The position numbers were made by a program, and so were the translations under genes. A stretch of 64,000 bases of DNA from Ambrosia x helenae (taxonomy: Eukaryota > Streptophyta > Magnoliopsida > Asterales > Asteraceae): contig CM061231.1 of NCBI GenBank assembly GCA_030844895.1, forward strand, positions 131,969,023 to 132,033,022. The letters run 5' to 3'. This document shows, piece after piece, positions 47,020 to 57,750 of the stretch (position 1 is the stretch's first letter; each line of letters opens with the position of its first letter). The notes below the pieces were generated by a model, which saw only the letters and a list, made by a program, of their open reading frames with translations, was not told where the DNA came from and did no database searches.

Positions 47020-47036
47020 AACTTCGGGACGAAGTT
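47020..47036 (+). other. E4 pre-PPT hairpin
   Basis: 7-bp stem AACTTCG/CGAAGTT, loop GGA, ending 4 nt before the PPT. Confidence 0.85.
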
Positions 47037-47040
47037 CCTA

Positions 47041-47054
47041 AAAGTAGGGGAGAC
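47041..47054 (+). other. E4 polypurine tract
   Basis: AAAGTAGGGGAGAC abutting the LTR. Confidence 0.88.
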
Positions 47055-47166
47055 TGTAACATCGCGCATTAATCAAATCACCACCACACCCACTATATAC
47101 TTGTATTACGATATATATATACATATATATATGTATTCTTTTAATTATTTATTTATTTGACCACTT

Positions 47167-47182
<16 letters not shown>

Positions 47183-47236
<54 letters not shown>

Positions 47237-47253
47237 TAGTAATAATAATAATA
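47183..47253. repeat. (AAT)n microsatellite
   Basis: About 23 AAT units with two AGT interruptions. Confidence 0.95.
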
Positions 47254-47399
47254 TGGGATATTATAGAATGGGATAAGACATGTTCAACCTAAGCCCAAAC
47301 CCAAAACTCTTTATAAAATCTGAACCATAATCAGCCCACAACCAAGCCCAGGCCCATCTCTCTTGTCCCTTTCCTTTGTAAAAAAAAAAACATCACTGC

Positions 47400-47462
47400 T
47401 GAGATTCGAACCCGGGCTGAGAGCCGGGTCAGAACACAGCGCGCGCCAACCATCCGGTCTAC
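47400..47462 (-). other. tRNA-like segment (degenerate)
   Basis: The minus strand has D-loop-like GGTTGGCGCGC and, about 30 nt on, GGGTTCGAATCTC, a pol III B-box match (GGTTCGAATCT at 47412-47402). The acceptor and anticodon stems are not intact. Confidence 0.45.
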
Positions 47463-48099
47463 CCCTCTTCTTTGGTTAAACCCCAACATAAAATCTATAA
47501 AAGCCCACCTAGACGGCTCCTCTTCTTCTTCCTTTGCTGCTGCACGATGGTCAGTTGACCAAACAAAAGTCAACTGCCATCAATTCATTTAATTGACGCG
47601 TCCCAAATCAAATTAAACCCGTAATCTGAGCGCCATTACCTTCTCCACCTTCCATAGATAAAGATTTGAATAATTAACGCGTTTTAAAAGCTTTTAATGA
47701 TGATGAATTGACCTTCCAAAAGAGCCCGATCCAAATCTGTATATATACGTGTTTTTAACTCGATTAAACTCACCCACAATACCTAGAGGAGCCGATTAAG
47801 GGAACCCCTATAAAAAAATTCCTTTTCGTTTCCTCTTTGAATCGCTATTGAACGCGGGTGCCTCGTTTTTTTGTCTCGTCTAGACTCACCCAATTCAGAT
47901 AAGGTACGAATGAATTCCTACATGCTTTATGGTCGATTTTCTATGTAGATTAAAAGCCCTATAGTCCCGTTCAGAATCTGTGTTGAATTTGAGTTCAATT
48001 GATGGATTAAGGAACTAGGGTTTATAAAGATGTGATTTGGGGATAAACATGGTTTTGCATAATATATTTATTTTTTAATCAAACTGAAATCAACACAAC

Positions 48100-48172
48100 C
48101 ACTGGTCTGGACCAAGTGGTTGTGTCTGGTGCATTCTATACAAGCCATGCGGGTTCGAGTCCCGGCTATGGC
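48100..48172 (+). other. tRNA-like segment (degenerate)
   Basis: A-box-like TGGACCAAGTGG (48108-48119) and B box GGTTCGAGTCC (48152-48162) at tRNA-like spacing. The T arm CGGG-TTCGAGT-CCCG is perfect. The anticodon arm is not well formed, so this is a tRNA-derived remnant or internal pol III promoter rather than a working tRNA. Confidence 0.5.
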
Positions 48173-49655
48173 ATCTCTTTTTCTTTTATGTCGTTTTTAA
48201 ACAAATAAAATCCAAATAATTATATATAATACATATAAAACTTATAAATTCACTTTTAATTATTTAAAGTCTTTTATAAATTCTAAAAAAATTATTTCGA
48301 GCTAATCTGATGTAAAAGGTTCACCCACAATTTTTAGTTTACAAAAATTAATTTATTTAATATATATAATAATTAAATCAATTTTATTCTATTATATTTA
48401 TAAAATTCCATTAAAATATCAAAACAATTTTATAAATTCCCACAAAAATTATTCTAAGTTTATATATTGATAAACTTTTCTGAAATGATTTTTAATTCTA
48501 AAAAATCATTTATTTAATATTTTTAATCAATTTTCGTTAGTTTTAATCATAATTAAATCATAATAAATCCAATTTTTAATATTTTTGCACCAAAATTTTA
48601 TACAAATTATTTCTGAATATTTAGAACAGAAATAAAGTTTTAAACTGATAATTCTTTAATTTTAGTAATTTTTAATTATTAAAGTGAAAGTTTGACAATT
48701 TGTAATAAATAGATTTAATAATCTATTTTAAAGAAAATAATTTTATAAAAATTATTTTTATACTTTAAACACATTCTTGTGACCATCTTATATTTAAAAT
48801 TCATAAAAAGATTTTTGGTTATTTATTTACTAATATTCTCTCAATTATCAAACATTTTTTATATTAATCAAACAAGCATTTATCCCCAAATTCGAAGCCC
48901 TAGAACATATACATTTGTAGACTAGATAGACTTAGACATATTTATTACCTTATTATAGGGTGATACTTGACACATTTGGGCAACACACTATTCTATTTTT
49001 CAAGAGATAACATTTTGCCAAGGTGTGTTTACATAGCCCCTTTTCTCTATTTTCACTATTTTTGGGGTGAAACATGTTTAAACATTTTATACTATCATTT
49101 ACTCATATTTACTTGTGATTCAATTACATCATCATTCTATCATTTGACTGTAACAAAAAGACACAGTACAATCATTAACATTGATCAAGCCGCCTGTTTA
49201 GATTATAGCGCTATAGGTCTGACAAACCCATCCCCCCCGCATAAATTCAGGGATGATCGATAACAGTAACAACATTTAACTAACTTGCGAGTTGGTCATC
49301 AGTCGACACAAGGTTTGATTGTACAAAGACGCATTGTTACATGTCTGCATCATAATCTATCATCATACAACTGGAAATGTTGTACAAACTATTATTTACA
49401 AAAACCTATGTATTCTCACCAACTTTTGTTGACCCAAAATATTTTCAATTTAACATGTTTCAGGTTCTACTTGTTTAAAGATTTGCTTGAAGATATGTGC
49501 ATAGTTTTATTCAATTTGATGTACGAATCCTTGTAGAAAAATTGTATGTAAATTATTTAAATCATTTAATGAAATTATTATTCACCATGAGCTACTGAAC
49601 AATCATCACTACGTGACATCCCGATGTTTCCACCATCGGTTGGGGTGTTACAGAT

Positions 49656-49668
49656 TGGTATCAGAGCC
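49656..49668 (+). other. E4 primer-binding site (tRNA-iMet)
   Basis: TGGTATCAGAGCC, 3 nt behind the LTR. Confidence 0.95.
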
Positions 49669-50179
49669 ATGGTTATAGGGAATTAGGTTATTAGAAAAAT
49701 AATCTAGTCTATAACCATAGGATTTAACCAGTACTTGCTTCTTATACTTGCTATTCTCTATCTCCCTCCTACTTCTTATCCCTACTTTCATCCTTACAAG
49801 AAGGTTGCTCTCTACCACTGGATCTACTCTTAGACTAATAAGACAAAATCCTCAAATTTAACCTGAACCACCTTGAGATCTCGTCGAAGTTCTAGATTTT
49901 AATAACGAACACGTGCAATCTGGAAGGGTGAACGCCTGTATTCTGAGTCTTCTGTCTAGGTTGGCATTGCGCATATATCCCAATCAGACGAGGGACCCGG
50001 ATGCCTACCTGGGAATTCTCGGGATGAGTGTTCACTTATAGGCTAAAGCATGTCTTCATATGTTATTAGAATTTAGAATCTTTGATAAGTCAACGTTTTC
50101 GTTTATTCGTTTTAATTAATGAATAAACGATTACATTCCTTATATTACCTCATTCATTTCATTGTGTCTCTTACAGATC

Positions 50180-51262
50180 ATGCCTCCACGTCGCAGCACT
50201 CGCAATAACAATGGTGGTAATCATGAGGAAGGAAATAGCAACACTAACCACAACAATAACAACAATAACAACAACAACAATGGTGTTGATGCCCAACTGG
50301 CTGCGATCATTTCCCAACAAATGGCACAACAAATCGCGACTCTGGTTCCTAACTTACTAGCTCAAGTCATCCAGTTTAACGGCAACGGGAACGGTAACGG
50401 CAACGGGAATGGAAATGGAAACCACAACGGGAATGGGAATGGTCTTCCAGCCTGCACTCTCAAGCACTTTAATTCCTGTAATCCCCCAAAGTTTAGTGGT
50501 GAAGAAGGAGCTACAGGACTCCTACAATGGTTTGAGGGTATTGAAAATACCTTCATCAACAGTGAGTGTCCCGATAACTTTAAGATCCGTTATGCTATGA
50601 GTGTTCTTCACAAACGAGCACTCACTTGGTGGAATGAGGAAAAGCGTACCCGAGGAGCTGAAGTTGCACTTACTATGACGTGGGATCAAGTCAAGGAGAT
50701 AATGAAAGATGAATTTTGCCCACGTAACGAGATCAAGAAATTAGAAGATGAGTTCCACACCCTTGCTCAAGATAGTAGGGAAAACCTTGCCTACAATACC
50801 CGCTTTCACGAGCTTAGCTTATTGTTACCCCACAAAGTCACTCCCCTGCCGGTAGCCATCGAGAAGTACATCGGTGGTCTGCCCATGCAAATCCAGGACA
50901 CGGTGTGGGGAAGGAATCCTGCCACCTTGGAGGAAGCCAAACGTTTAGCAGCTACCTTAACTGATAATCACGTAAAGAACGGGACCTTAGTTCGGAAAGG
51001 CAATAAAACAAGTATTGTAGCCGCGGTAACTACTGAAAACCAGAAGCGTAAGGCCAGGGATCCTAATGTCAACCTCACCACCCAAGCTTCTAACAAGAAA
51101 CCCTATATAGGAAACTATCCATTGTGTAACACATGCAACCGACATCATCCCACTGCTTCAGCGTGTCGCTTGTGTACCAATTGTGGAAAGTATGGCCATC
51201 TGGTCAACGCGTGTCGTGAGACCCCAAATCCTAATGTCAACCAACCCATCAACCCAGCTTAG
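50180..51262 (+). pseudogene. E4 gag, right copy, premature stop
   Basis: Starts MPPRRSTRNNNGG at an ATG 4 nt behind TCTCTTACAG, a strong splice-acceptor match. An Asn-rich stretch and an (Asn-Gly)n repeat precede the Gag core (FSGEEGATGLLQWFEGIENTF, TWWNEEKR, EYCP-like EFCPRNE). Two of the three zinc knuckles lie before the stop TAG at 51260-51262. The left copy has a glutamine codon there and reads on. A second in-frame TAA replaces a lysine codon near 51342. It has no intron at the place where E1 and E2 have one. Confidence 0.88.
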
Positions 51263-51639
51263 GCTACTAATCCTAATCGATACAACTATGGTCAGTGCTA
51301 TGAGTGTGGAGACCCAAATCACTTCCGTAACCGATGCCCTTAACTAAACAGAGATCAAGACCCTCCAGCTACTTAACAACATGTCCCGCCATTCGAACAT
51401 TGTTTGCTTTTATTTTATGTATTGACGTTATTTGATTCAAGTAATAAATTCTAGTATTGAAAATTTTTTTTTCTGAAAGTTGTTTACATGATTGTTTGAA
51501 TGTGAACTAATTATATAAAACTATACAACTACAACTCATATACTGTGCTTGTTATACTTGCTTGCATAAACATGTTATCAATTTGCAATCTATGTGTCAT
51601 CATGCCTTTTCAACAGTCGGGAGAGGCCCTACAACCTTG

Positions 51640-51779
51640 CTCCTTCGTATATCTTCTCTCCTTCGCACCCACTAATTTCTTCATTCGCCCATCTATCACT
51701 TCCTTCGCCCATTCGACAATCACCAGTAACATATGTTTGTTGTAATCCAAAGCATTAGTCGCACAATAATGCATCTACA
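51640..51779 (-). repeat. E6 3' LTR, proximal part
   Basis: On the minus strand TGTAGATGCATT follows the PPT directly. It contains several GGGCGAATG/GCGAAGG motifs and is cut at 51640 by the E4 block, continuing at 45365. Confidence 0.7.
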
Positions 51780-51793
51780 AAGTCCCCCTCGAC
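51780..51793 (-). other. E6 polypurine tract
   Basis: Minus strand GTCGAGGGGGACTT-type tract between the env-like stop codon and the LTR. Confidence 0.75.
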
Positions 51794-54700
51794 TATTGCT
51801 TGGATTGTTTAAGCCTTCGTTCTTCAACCATTCTCTTGTTCATCAACTTTATGCGCAGTAGTTTCTTCTCTTCCAACGTCATCACCTTCTCAAATACTTG
51901 CATCGGCTTTTTCTTCTTTGCTTCAGGAACCTCTTGAGCTTTGACAAACTTGCCAAGCTTCTTATCATAGTCGCATCCGGCATTTATATCATGAGCAAAG
52001 CACAGAAATACCACACGTTGGTATTTACTTGCTTGTTCAGCATCTTTCACATCGCTGAAAATAGGATTGTAATACAACATAATGATGTCCTCATGTGAGC
52101 AATTCGCCAACCACATGGGATCAAATATGTGTATCTTTTTGAAATTCTTGTCTCCATCTTTCAACACTATCACAGCTTCTGCAATCTTCCAATCATAGTA
52201 CCACCAGATAAAGTCTTTTGCAAAATGTTGAGGAATCTGCAACAATGGAATATGCCTCAACACTTTTGGTGGTTTGTACTTTAGAGTCACCTTGGGCAAA
52301 CCGGTTATATCATCAATGGTTTTCTTGTGAACAATCCGCTTTGGATACTGAGGCTGAAAAAGATTCCACTTCGTCCTGCTTTCTCTCGCCATTCTATCAG
52401 CAAAGTAGGCAATCTGATCATTTGACGTTCCAGTTAACTTGTGACGACAAATGTCACGAATAGCCCAGTATGGGAGAGTCTTCAAATCATGAAATCTATC
52501 AAAGTAGAGTATCCCCTTCTCCCACTTCACTGCAACACACTTCAACTGCTTTATAAACTTCCAACCCAACGCTTTTCCTTTAAACATTTCGTTGTGGAAT
52601 TTATAAAAGCTACCCTGAATCACTGCTTTCGGACGATTAGCCTCTTTCTCTCTTAATTCCCTCAGTAACTCTTTCAAGCTATCAGATTGTATGATATGCG
52701 GTTTATCATGCCCTTTAAACACTTCATCAACAAACATATCACTCTTCTCTTTTGCAAGTCTCTCGGCTTCATTTAATAAATCATCAGTGAAAACAGTAAA
52801 TCCAGAATCCTTGTCTTTCTTAAAATATTATGGATACTCTTCACTAGTCACATCTTCAACTTCAATATCTTCGAACACAGGTACGTCACGATCATCAGAA
52901 TGATTTCCAGCTTCCTTTTCAGGTAGACCAGGAATCTGGTTATTAGCCAATTGTTCTTCTAACGTTTTCCCAACCTGCTTCGCTAAACCTTCAAAAATCT
53001 CTTTTGTCATTGTCGCCGAAACTTCACCATCTTCCAAATCTGGATCATTATACTCTAATTCAAGCACCCTGTCACAAGATTCAAAGATCTCAGAAAATCT
53101 GCTGGTCATGTCAATCGTCCAGACTCGATCAGTAAGCATCTGGCGATACATCTGTTTATCATCTTCAGACATAGACTTCAGCTTTTCATTCCAGAAGATC
53201 GTATCATCATCCACTGATCCTCCAGGAGCTTTTGAACTAGAGTCTCCTCCTTTTCCAGATTCCCGTTTCTCATACTTATATTTGTCTGTATCATCATCAT
53301 CATCGTCATCATCATCATCATCAAATGCAGAGCTGCTATCATCACCAGATCCATCATTCGAACCATCATCGTCTCCATCATCCTTCTTCTTTTTAGAAGC
53401 TTTACCAGCATCTTCATCAAGATCTTCATCATCCTCCTCATCATCATCAGACAGTTCGAAATCAACCTGCTCCTCGTCTTCATCTTTATCCTCTTCACCT
53501 TCTTTCAACTGAGGAGCCCGAGAGTATAAATCTTTGATCAGATTATCCATGTTTTTATTACTCTCTTTTAGCTTCTTATTTTCTCCCTTTAAAGCTATAA
53601 TCCTTCTGGTGTTCCTTTGCTCATGTTTTAATAGTTTCTTATTATCCTTCTGCAACCGTTTAATCTTCTTTTTCAATTCCTCATTATTCTCATGTGATGT
53701 AACCACTACATCCAACATCTTTGAGTCATTCTTCCTCAGATGGTCAATCTCTGTCTGCTGCTTGTTTATGATGTTCATCATTTCAGCAAGTTTCCGGTTA
53801 ACAGTGTTCATCACATCACTATCCACTATAACCTTTCGAGTGGAAACTTCAGCAACCTCAGGCAGTTTACCCTTCTTCATCTTTTTCAGTACATTATCTA
53901 ATGCTTCATTAAAGGCATCAACAGGTATATCGGCTCCCTGTTCAGTACTTGAAGCAGTTGTGGTTTTCTGCTTCTTTGAGGCTGGAGCAGCAACTGGTGA
54001 TTTCGAGCTAGAAGCAAGTGGCAACTTCTTTCCTGCTATCAACGATTCAATCTCTCTAGCTCTTTTCTCTGCGGGCTTTACCACCTTTTCTTTCTTTTTG
54101 AATTGGGGCTTCTTTGGTTTCTCCCCCTGAACTGGTGAACCAGGAAAGTCTCCTGCTCCCAAACCTAAACCCTCATCCTCTTCATCCAAGTGAATAGGGC
54201 TATTCATTCTCTGTTCCTCCACAAATCTATTCAAACTGGCAGACTCACCAGCCACAGTGGCCTTGGGCGTGGTAGTCTTTACCGTCTCAACATCTGAATC
54301 CCAATGTTCATCTTCCTGCGTCTCTTCAGAGTCAACTGACGCTTCATCAACAAGATGAAACCCTTTCTTAGCCACAGTCTTATGTCGTCTCGACACCTTC
54401 TTCTTCTTTGCAGGCTCAGTATCAGGAACAACTTCAATCCTTATCTCTTTCTCTTTCCCTTTCCCACTCTTAGCTCCCACATTAACAACCTGTCGCTTTC
54501 GCTTTGCATCTGGATCAACAGGATGTAATGGATTGTCTTCGTCTGATGCACTATCAGTATGTCTTACCTCACCTTTACCTGGATCCTCATAGTCAATCCT
54601 CGCCAAGTGTCCAAATAAACGTCTAACATGTGGACGTTCATTCACCGACAAACCTTTATACGCTTTCATTCTTGCCAATGTATTGATGGACATATGTTCT

Positions 54701-55434
54701 TGAACTATAATCTGCTTTGGATCCCTCTTCAACTCTTTATACTTGTGATCAAAAATCATCTGAAGGAATCGAGGATACAACAAAAACTTCAAATTCCTTG
54801 TACCTCTGACACGTTCCAACAGATGTTCCATAAGCATCCCTGATACATTGAACGGTTTGTTCAATATCAGTGCAACCATCATTAAGCTAATACTCTTTCT
54901 CATCAGATCATAACCTCCAGCAGCTGAACCGAATACATGGATCATAACATGCGCCAAATACTTGAATTGCGGACAAAGCTTTCCCTTGGGTAACGAACCA
55001 TCAGTAATCGGCCCGTTATACTTCATTCTTAGGAAGCATTTCCTCTGTTTAGTAAAACTCAGCTCTCTGGGATCAGTCTTTTCATCTTGAAGCTTTAAAG
55101 CTTCCCTGATATCATTCTCTGAAATGATAACCAATTTTCCTTGTATCTTGCTCACCAGAGATGATTCACACTCCTAGAAATCCATTTTAGCTTCCGTCCA
55201 AAACTCTTGTATCATGTCTCAGTAGATAATAGCAGGTGTAGCAATTGCATCTATCACCCGACTTCTCTTCAGAAACTGAATAATCTCTGTAAACTCAGTA
55301 TGCTTCTTTACGTCCCCAAGATATGCACAACAGTTATGCGCATTCTCGAACGGCAACAATTCTTCATTCCCTTTCTCAGCGGCTTGCGCAGATGATCCAG
55401 CTTGTTCAGTAGGTTTTTCCTGTTCAGACATGAT
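51793..55434 (-). pseudogene. E6 env-like ORF with three in-frame stops
   Basis: One frame of about 1,210 codons from MSEQEKPTEQAGSS to the stop at 51793. It is broken by TGA (55219-55221), TAG (55174-55176) and TAA (52828-52830) without any frameshift. The N-terminal third is globular (FGSAAGGYDLMRKSISLMM and neighbours). A Lys/Glu-rich middle follows, then a long coiled coil (about 53530-53830: heptads such as MNTVNRKLAEMMNIINKQQ), a Glu/Asp-rich tract with poly-Asp (about 53280-53480), and a C-terminal domain (DFIWWYYDWKIAEAVIVL). The place behind pol and the coiled coil fit the env-like ORF of Sireviruses. I see no signal peptide and no clear membrane anchor, so an envelope role is not supported here. 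Confidence 0.78.
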
Positions 55435-55514
55435 TAAACTGCAAAAAAAAAAAAAAAACAAGTAAACATGTTAAAAATCGACAAAATAATCAAAGTTTGA
55501 AAATTTGGTAATTG

Positions 55515-55700
55515 AACTCTTCATTCGCCCAAACGGAGGTGCGAATGAGAGTTTCTGGAGGTACGAATGTGAAGATTCATAGGTACGAATGTAAAAATCT
55601 ATGAATAAAAGTTTCATTCGACCATTTGTCTTCATTCGCCCAAAAAGAACATCTCCTTCGCCCAGATTTACTCTTTCGACCGTTCGAAAGGTGCGAAGGG
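55515..55700. repeat. CGAATG/CATTCG motif cluster 1
   Basis: About ten copies of GGGCGAA(T/A)G, TACGAATG or the complement in 190 bp, in both orientations. The same words occur in the E6 LTR (51643-51720 and 45351-45362). Confidence 0.8.
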
Positions 55701-56159
55701 AACTGTTCTTCAATTCAAATTTTTAATTTTGAACATCAGTGGATTTCAACTTGTTATTTTGATTCATTAACCTTCTAAGACTTCCGATTAACCTTTCCTA
55801 ACAACCAATTTAATCAGTTAAACATTGATTAAGTGTTTTTAATCAAAAACTAGGGTTCTATGTGTTTAAACAATCGATTACCCTAACTGTTGATGTTTAA
55901 ACCTATGTTTTTGGATAATCTCCCCCTAAAACACTTAAACAATGATTCCCTAACACATTCAAGTCCAATTATCATATGTAAGACCCTGTTCAATAGTGGT
56001 TAGGGCTCAAACACTAAATCACTGATTAATCCTTCAATAATGGATATTAACCTGTAAAATTGAGTGGAAAATGATGAGAATCAACAGACGAACACAATGA
56101 GAAGGTCTAAAAAGCACGAGCAACAAGTGGACTTTAAATCAGAAAATTTGAAATTTTTT

Positions 56160-56400
56160 TGTAAGGGGTCGAATGAGCAGATAAGTATATATATAGACTT
56201 CTCATTCGCCCATTTACCTCGGTCGAATGTGAAGCTTATGTCTCCTTCGCCCCTAATGAAAGGTACGAATGAGACATAAGGGTTCGAAAGAGAAAACAAC
56301 TAAAGAACTCTCACATTCGCCCAAAATGAAACGTACGAATGAGAATGAAATTCCTCCTTCGACCCAAACGAATGGGCGAAAGTGAATCAGGAATTTTGAA
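56160..56400. repeat. CGAATG/CATTCG motif cluster 2
   Basis: About ten further copies in 240 bp. Confidence 0.8.
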
Positions 56401-57750
56401 AATTTTACCAAATCTCAAAATCGAGTCCCGTTCAAAATATTTTCCAACTTTTAAGCATCCGACTATCATATTTTCTCAGTTAAAGATGACAAAGCTCAAA
56501 TGGTTCATGAAGGTTTAGAAAATCGTCATCAACCACCATCAGCTATCAAAAAATAAGATATAAATGTAAAATCTTTTTGGATTTTCTAAAGTTTATATTA
56601 AAACACACCTAAAATCTTTTTGAGTATTGTATTTTTTGACGAGAAAATAAAATGCAGAAATGTAAAGAGAACACAGTAGATGTTTTGGGATTTCCGGTAA
56701 AGGGATCATATCAGTTATTGAAAAATCTGATCACACCGTTGATCTTTTTGATTATTATCATTAAAGACAATGTGTGATCTGGCAACTGCTGATATTGTGA
56801 TCCACATAAACTCACATGCAGAATTTTGTGCAGTGATTTAGACTGATACGATTATGTATAGTATAAACATAATTGTCTGTGGTTCCCACGCACACGACAT
56901 ACTCCCGTATCAAGAAGTAAGTGCACAAAGACTCATTGTAAAGCGTGATTATGTTTTCATCGTCTGTAATTTACAAGGTATGAGGCACAGAGGTATACGG
57001 TTAGCAAATTAATGCAGCAAAGTAACATGTGCACTCTACCAGGTTGAGGACTGATATTAATCATGATTTCCATCAGTGATTAATACGATGTAATAGATAA
57101 TCTTTGATTATCATAAAACATGGAAAGTTCCTCAATTCGGTAACTTTACGATTTGGCATAAAGCTCTTTTATAAAGACACCCTATCTGATCTAGGTCCGT
57201 AATGACTTACAGCAGAAGATCAGAGAGGCTATCCCCAGACAACTAATAACATAACGACCCTAAACCTCCGAGTTTTGTACAAATACCCTATCAAACGAAA
57301 TTACGGTACTAAGACCATATGCCAATGAGGAGTTCATCCACACAACAATTCGTTTGATATGTATGTATCAGGCACGCAGTATTAGGTCTACGAAGCCTAT
57401 CAGCACATCGCACAGACTCAGACACACGCCCTATATAGCATTACATTTCTTAAAATGTGTCAGATCCCCACGGATGTACTATCATTTCCCCTTTTTCTCC
57501 AGGAAATCATTTTGATTTTTCTGATTTTTATAAATTTTTGAATTTACTGTTCCCAAGGATAAGCTGGAGCATTTCAAATATGTGACTGCCCAAATCTGAC
57601 GGCATTAATCTAAGGGAAGAAGATATAGTAGTCAGCAAAGAAATTTTCTAATTTTTATGGATTTTGAAATTTTTCAATGTTTTTCGATTTTTGAAATTTT
57701 TCTGAAAAACAGTAAAAATTAAACTAAAAAGCGATAAACTGAGGTGGTGA

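Larger units (their letters stand above)
47055..49652 (+). repeat. E4 LTR (single, complete)
   Basis: 2,598 bp, TGTAACATCG...GGTGTTACA, with a PPT on its left and a primer site on its right. TA and AAT microsatellites at the start (47111-47253), TATA-like GTATATATAC near 47739, two tRNA-like segments, and a very AT-rich second half. Confidence 0.92.
45366..51639 (+). mobile_element. E4: rearranged gag-only gypsy (TR-GAG) block
   Basis: Order: 3' part of the interior (partial gag to PPT), one complete LTR, 5' part of the interior (primer site to just behind gag). The two interior parts overlap by about 1.27 kb (45366-46648 and 50358-51637, about 1 percent different). It interrupts the E6 LTR without a visible target duplication, with TAC microhomology at the left edge. 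The family encodes gag and no pol. Confidence 0.85.
55435..57750 (-). other. E6 spacer between pol and env-like ORF
   Basis: 2.3 kb non-coding. Two clusters of CGAATG/CATTCG motifs (55515-55700 and 56160-56400), a PPT-like minus-strand TTTTAGGGGGAGA (about 55918-55930), and AT-rich DNA with no ORF of note. Confidence 0.7.

Noticed and set aside
48100..48172. Functional tRNA gene
   Set aside because: T arm and boxes are good, but the anticodon and acceptor stems do not form.
45366..51639. Ordinary E4 insertion with two LTRs
   Set aside because: Only one LTR is present, flanked by interior sequence on both sides, and no target duplication is seen.
53108..53512. Serine-rich ORF on the plus strand
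   Set aside because: Mirror of the Asp/Glu-rich tract of the env-like ORF on the other strand.
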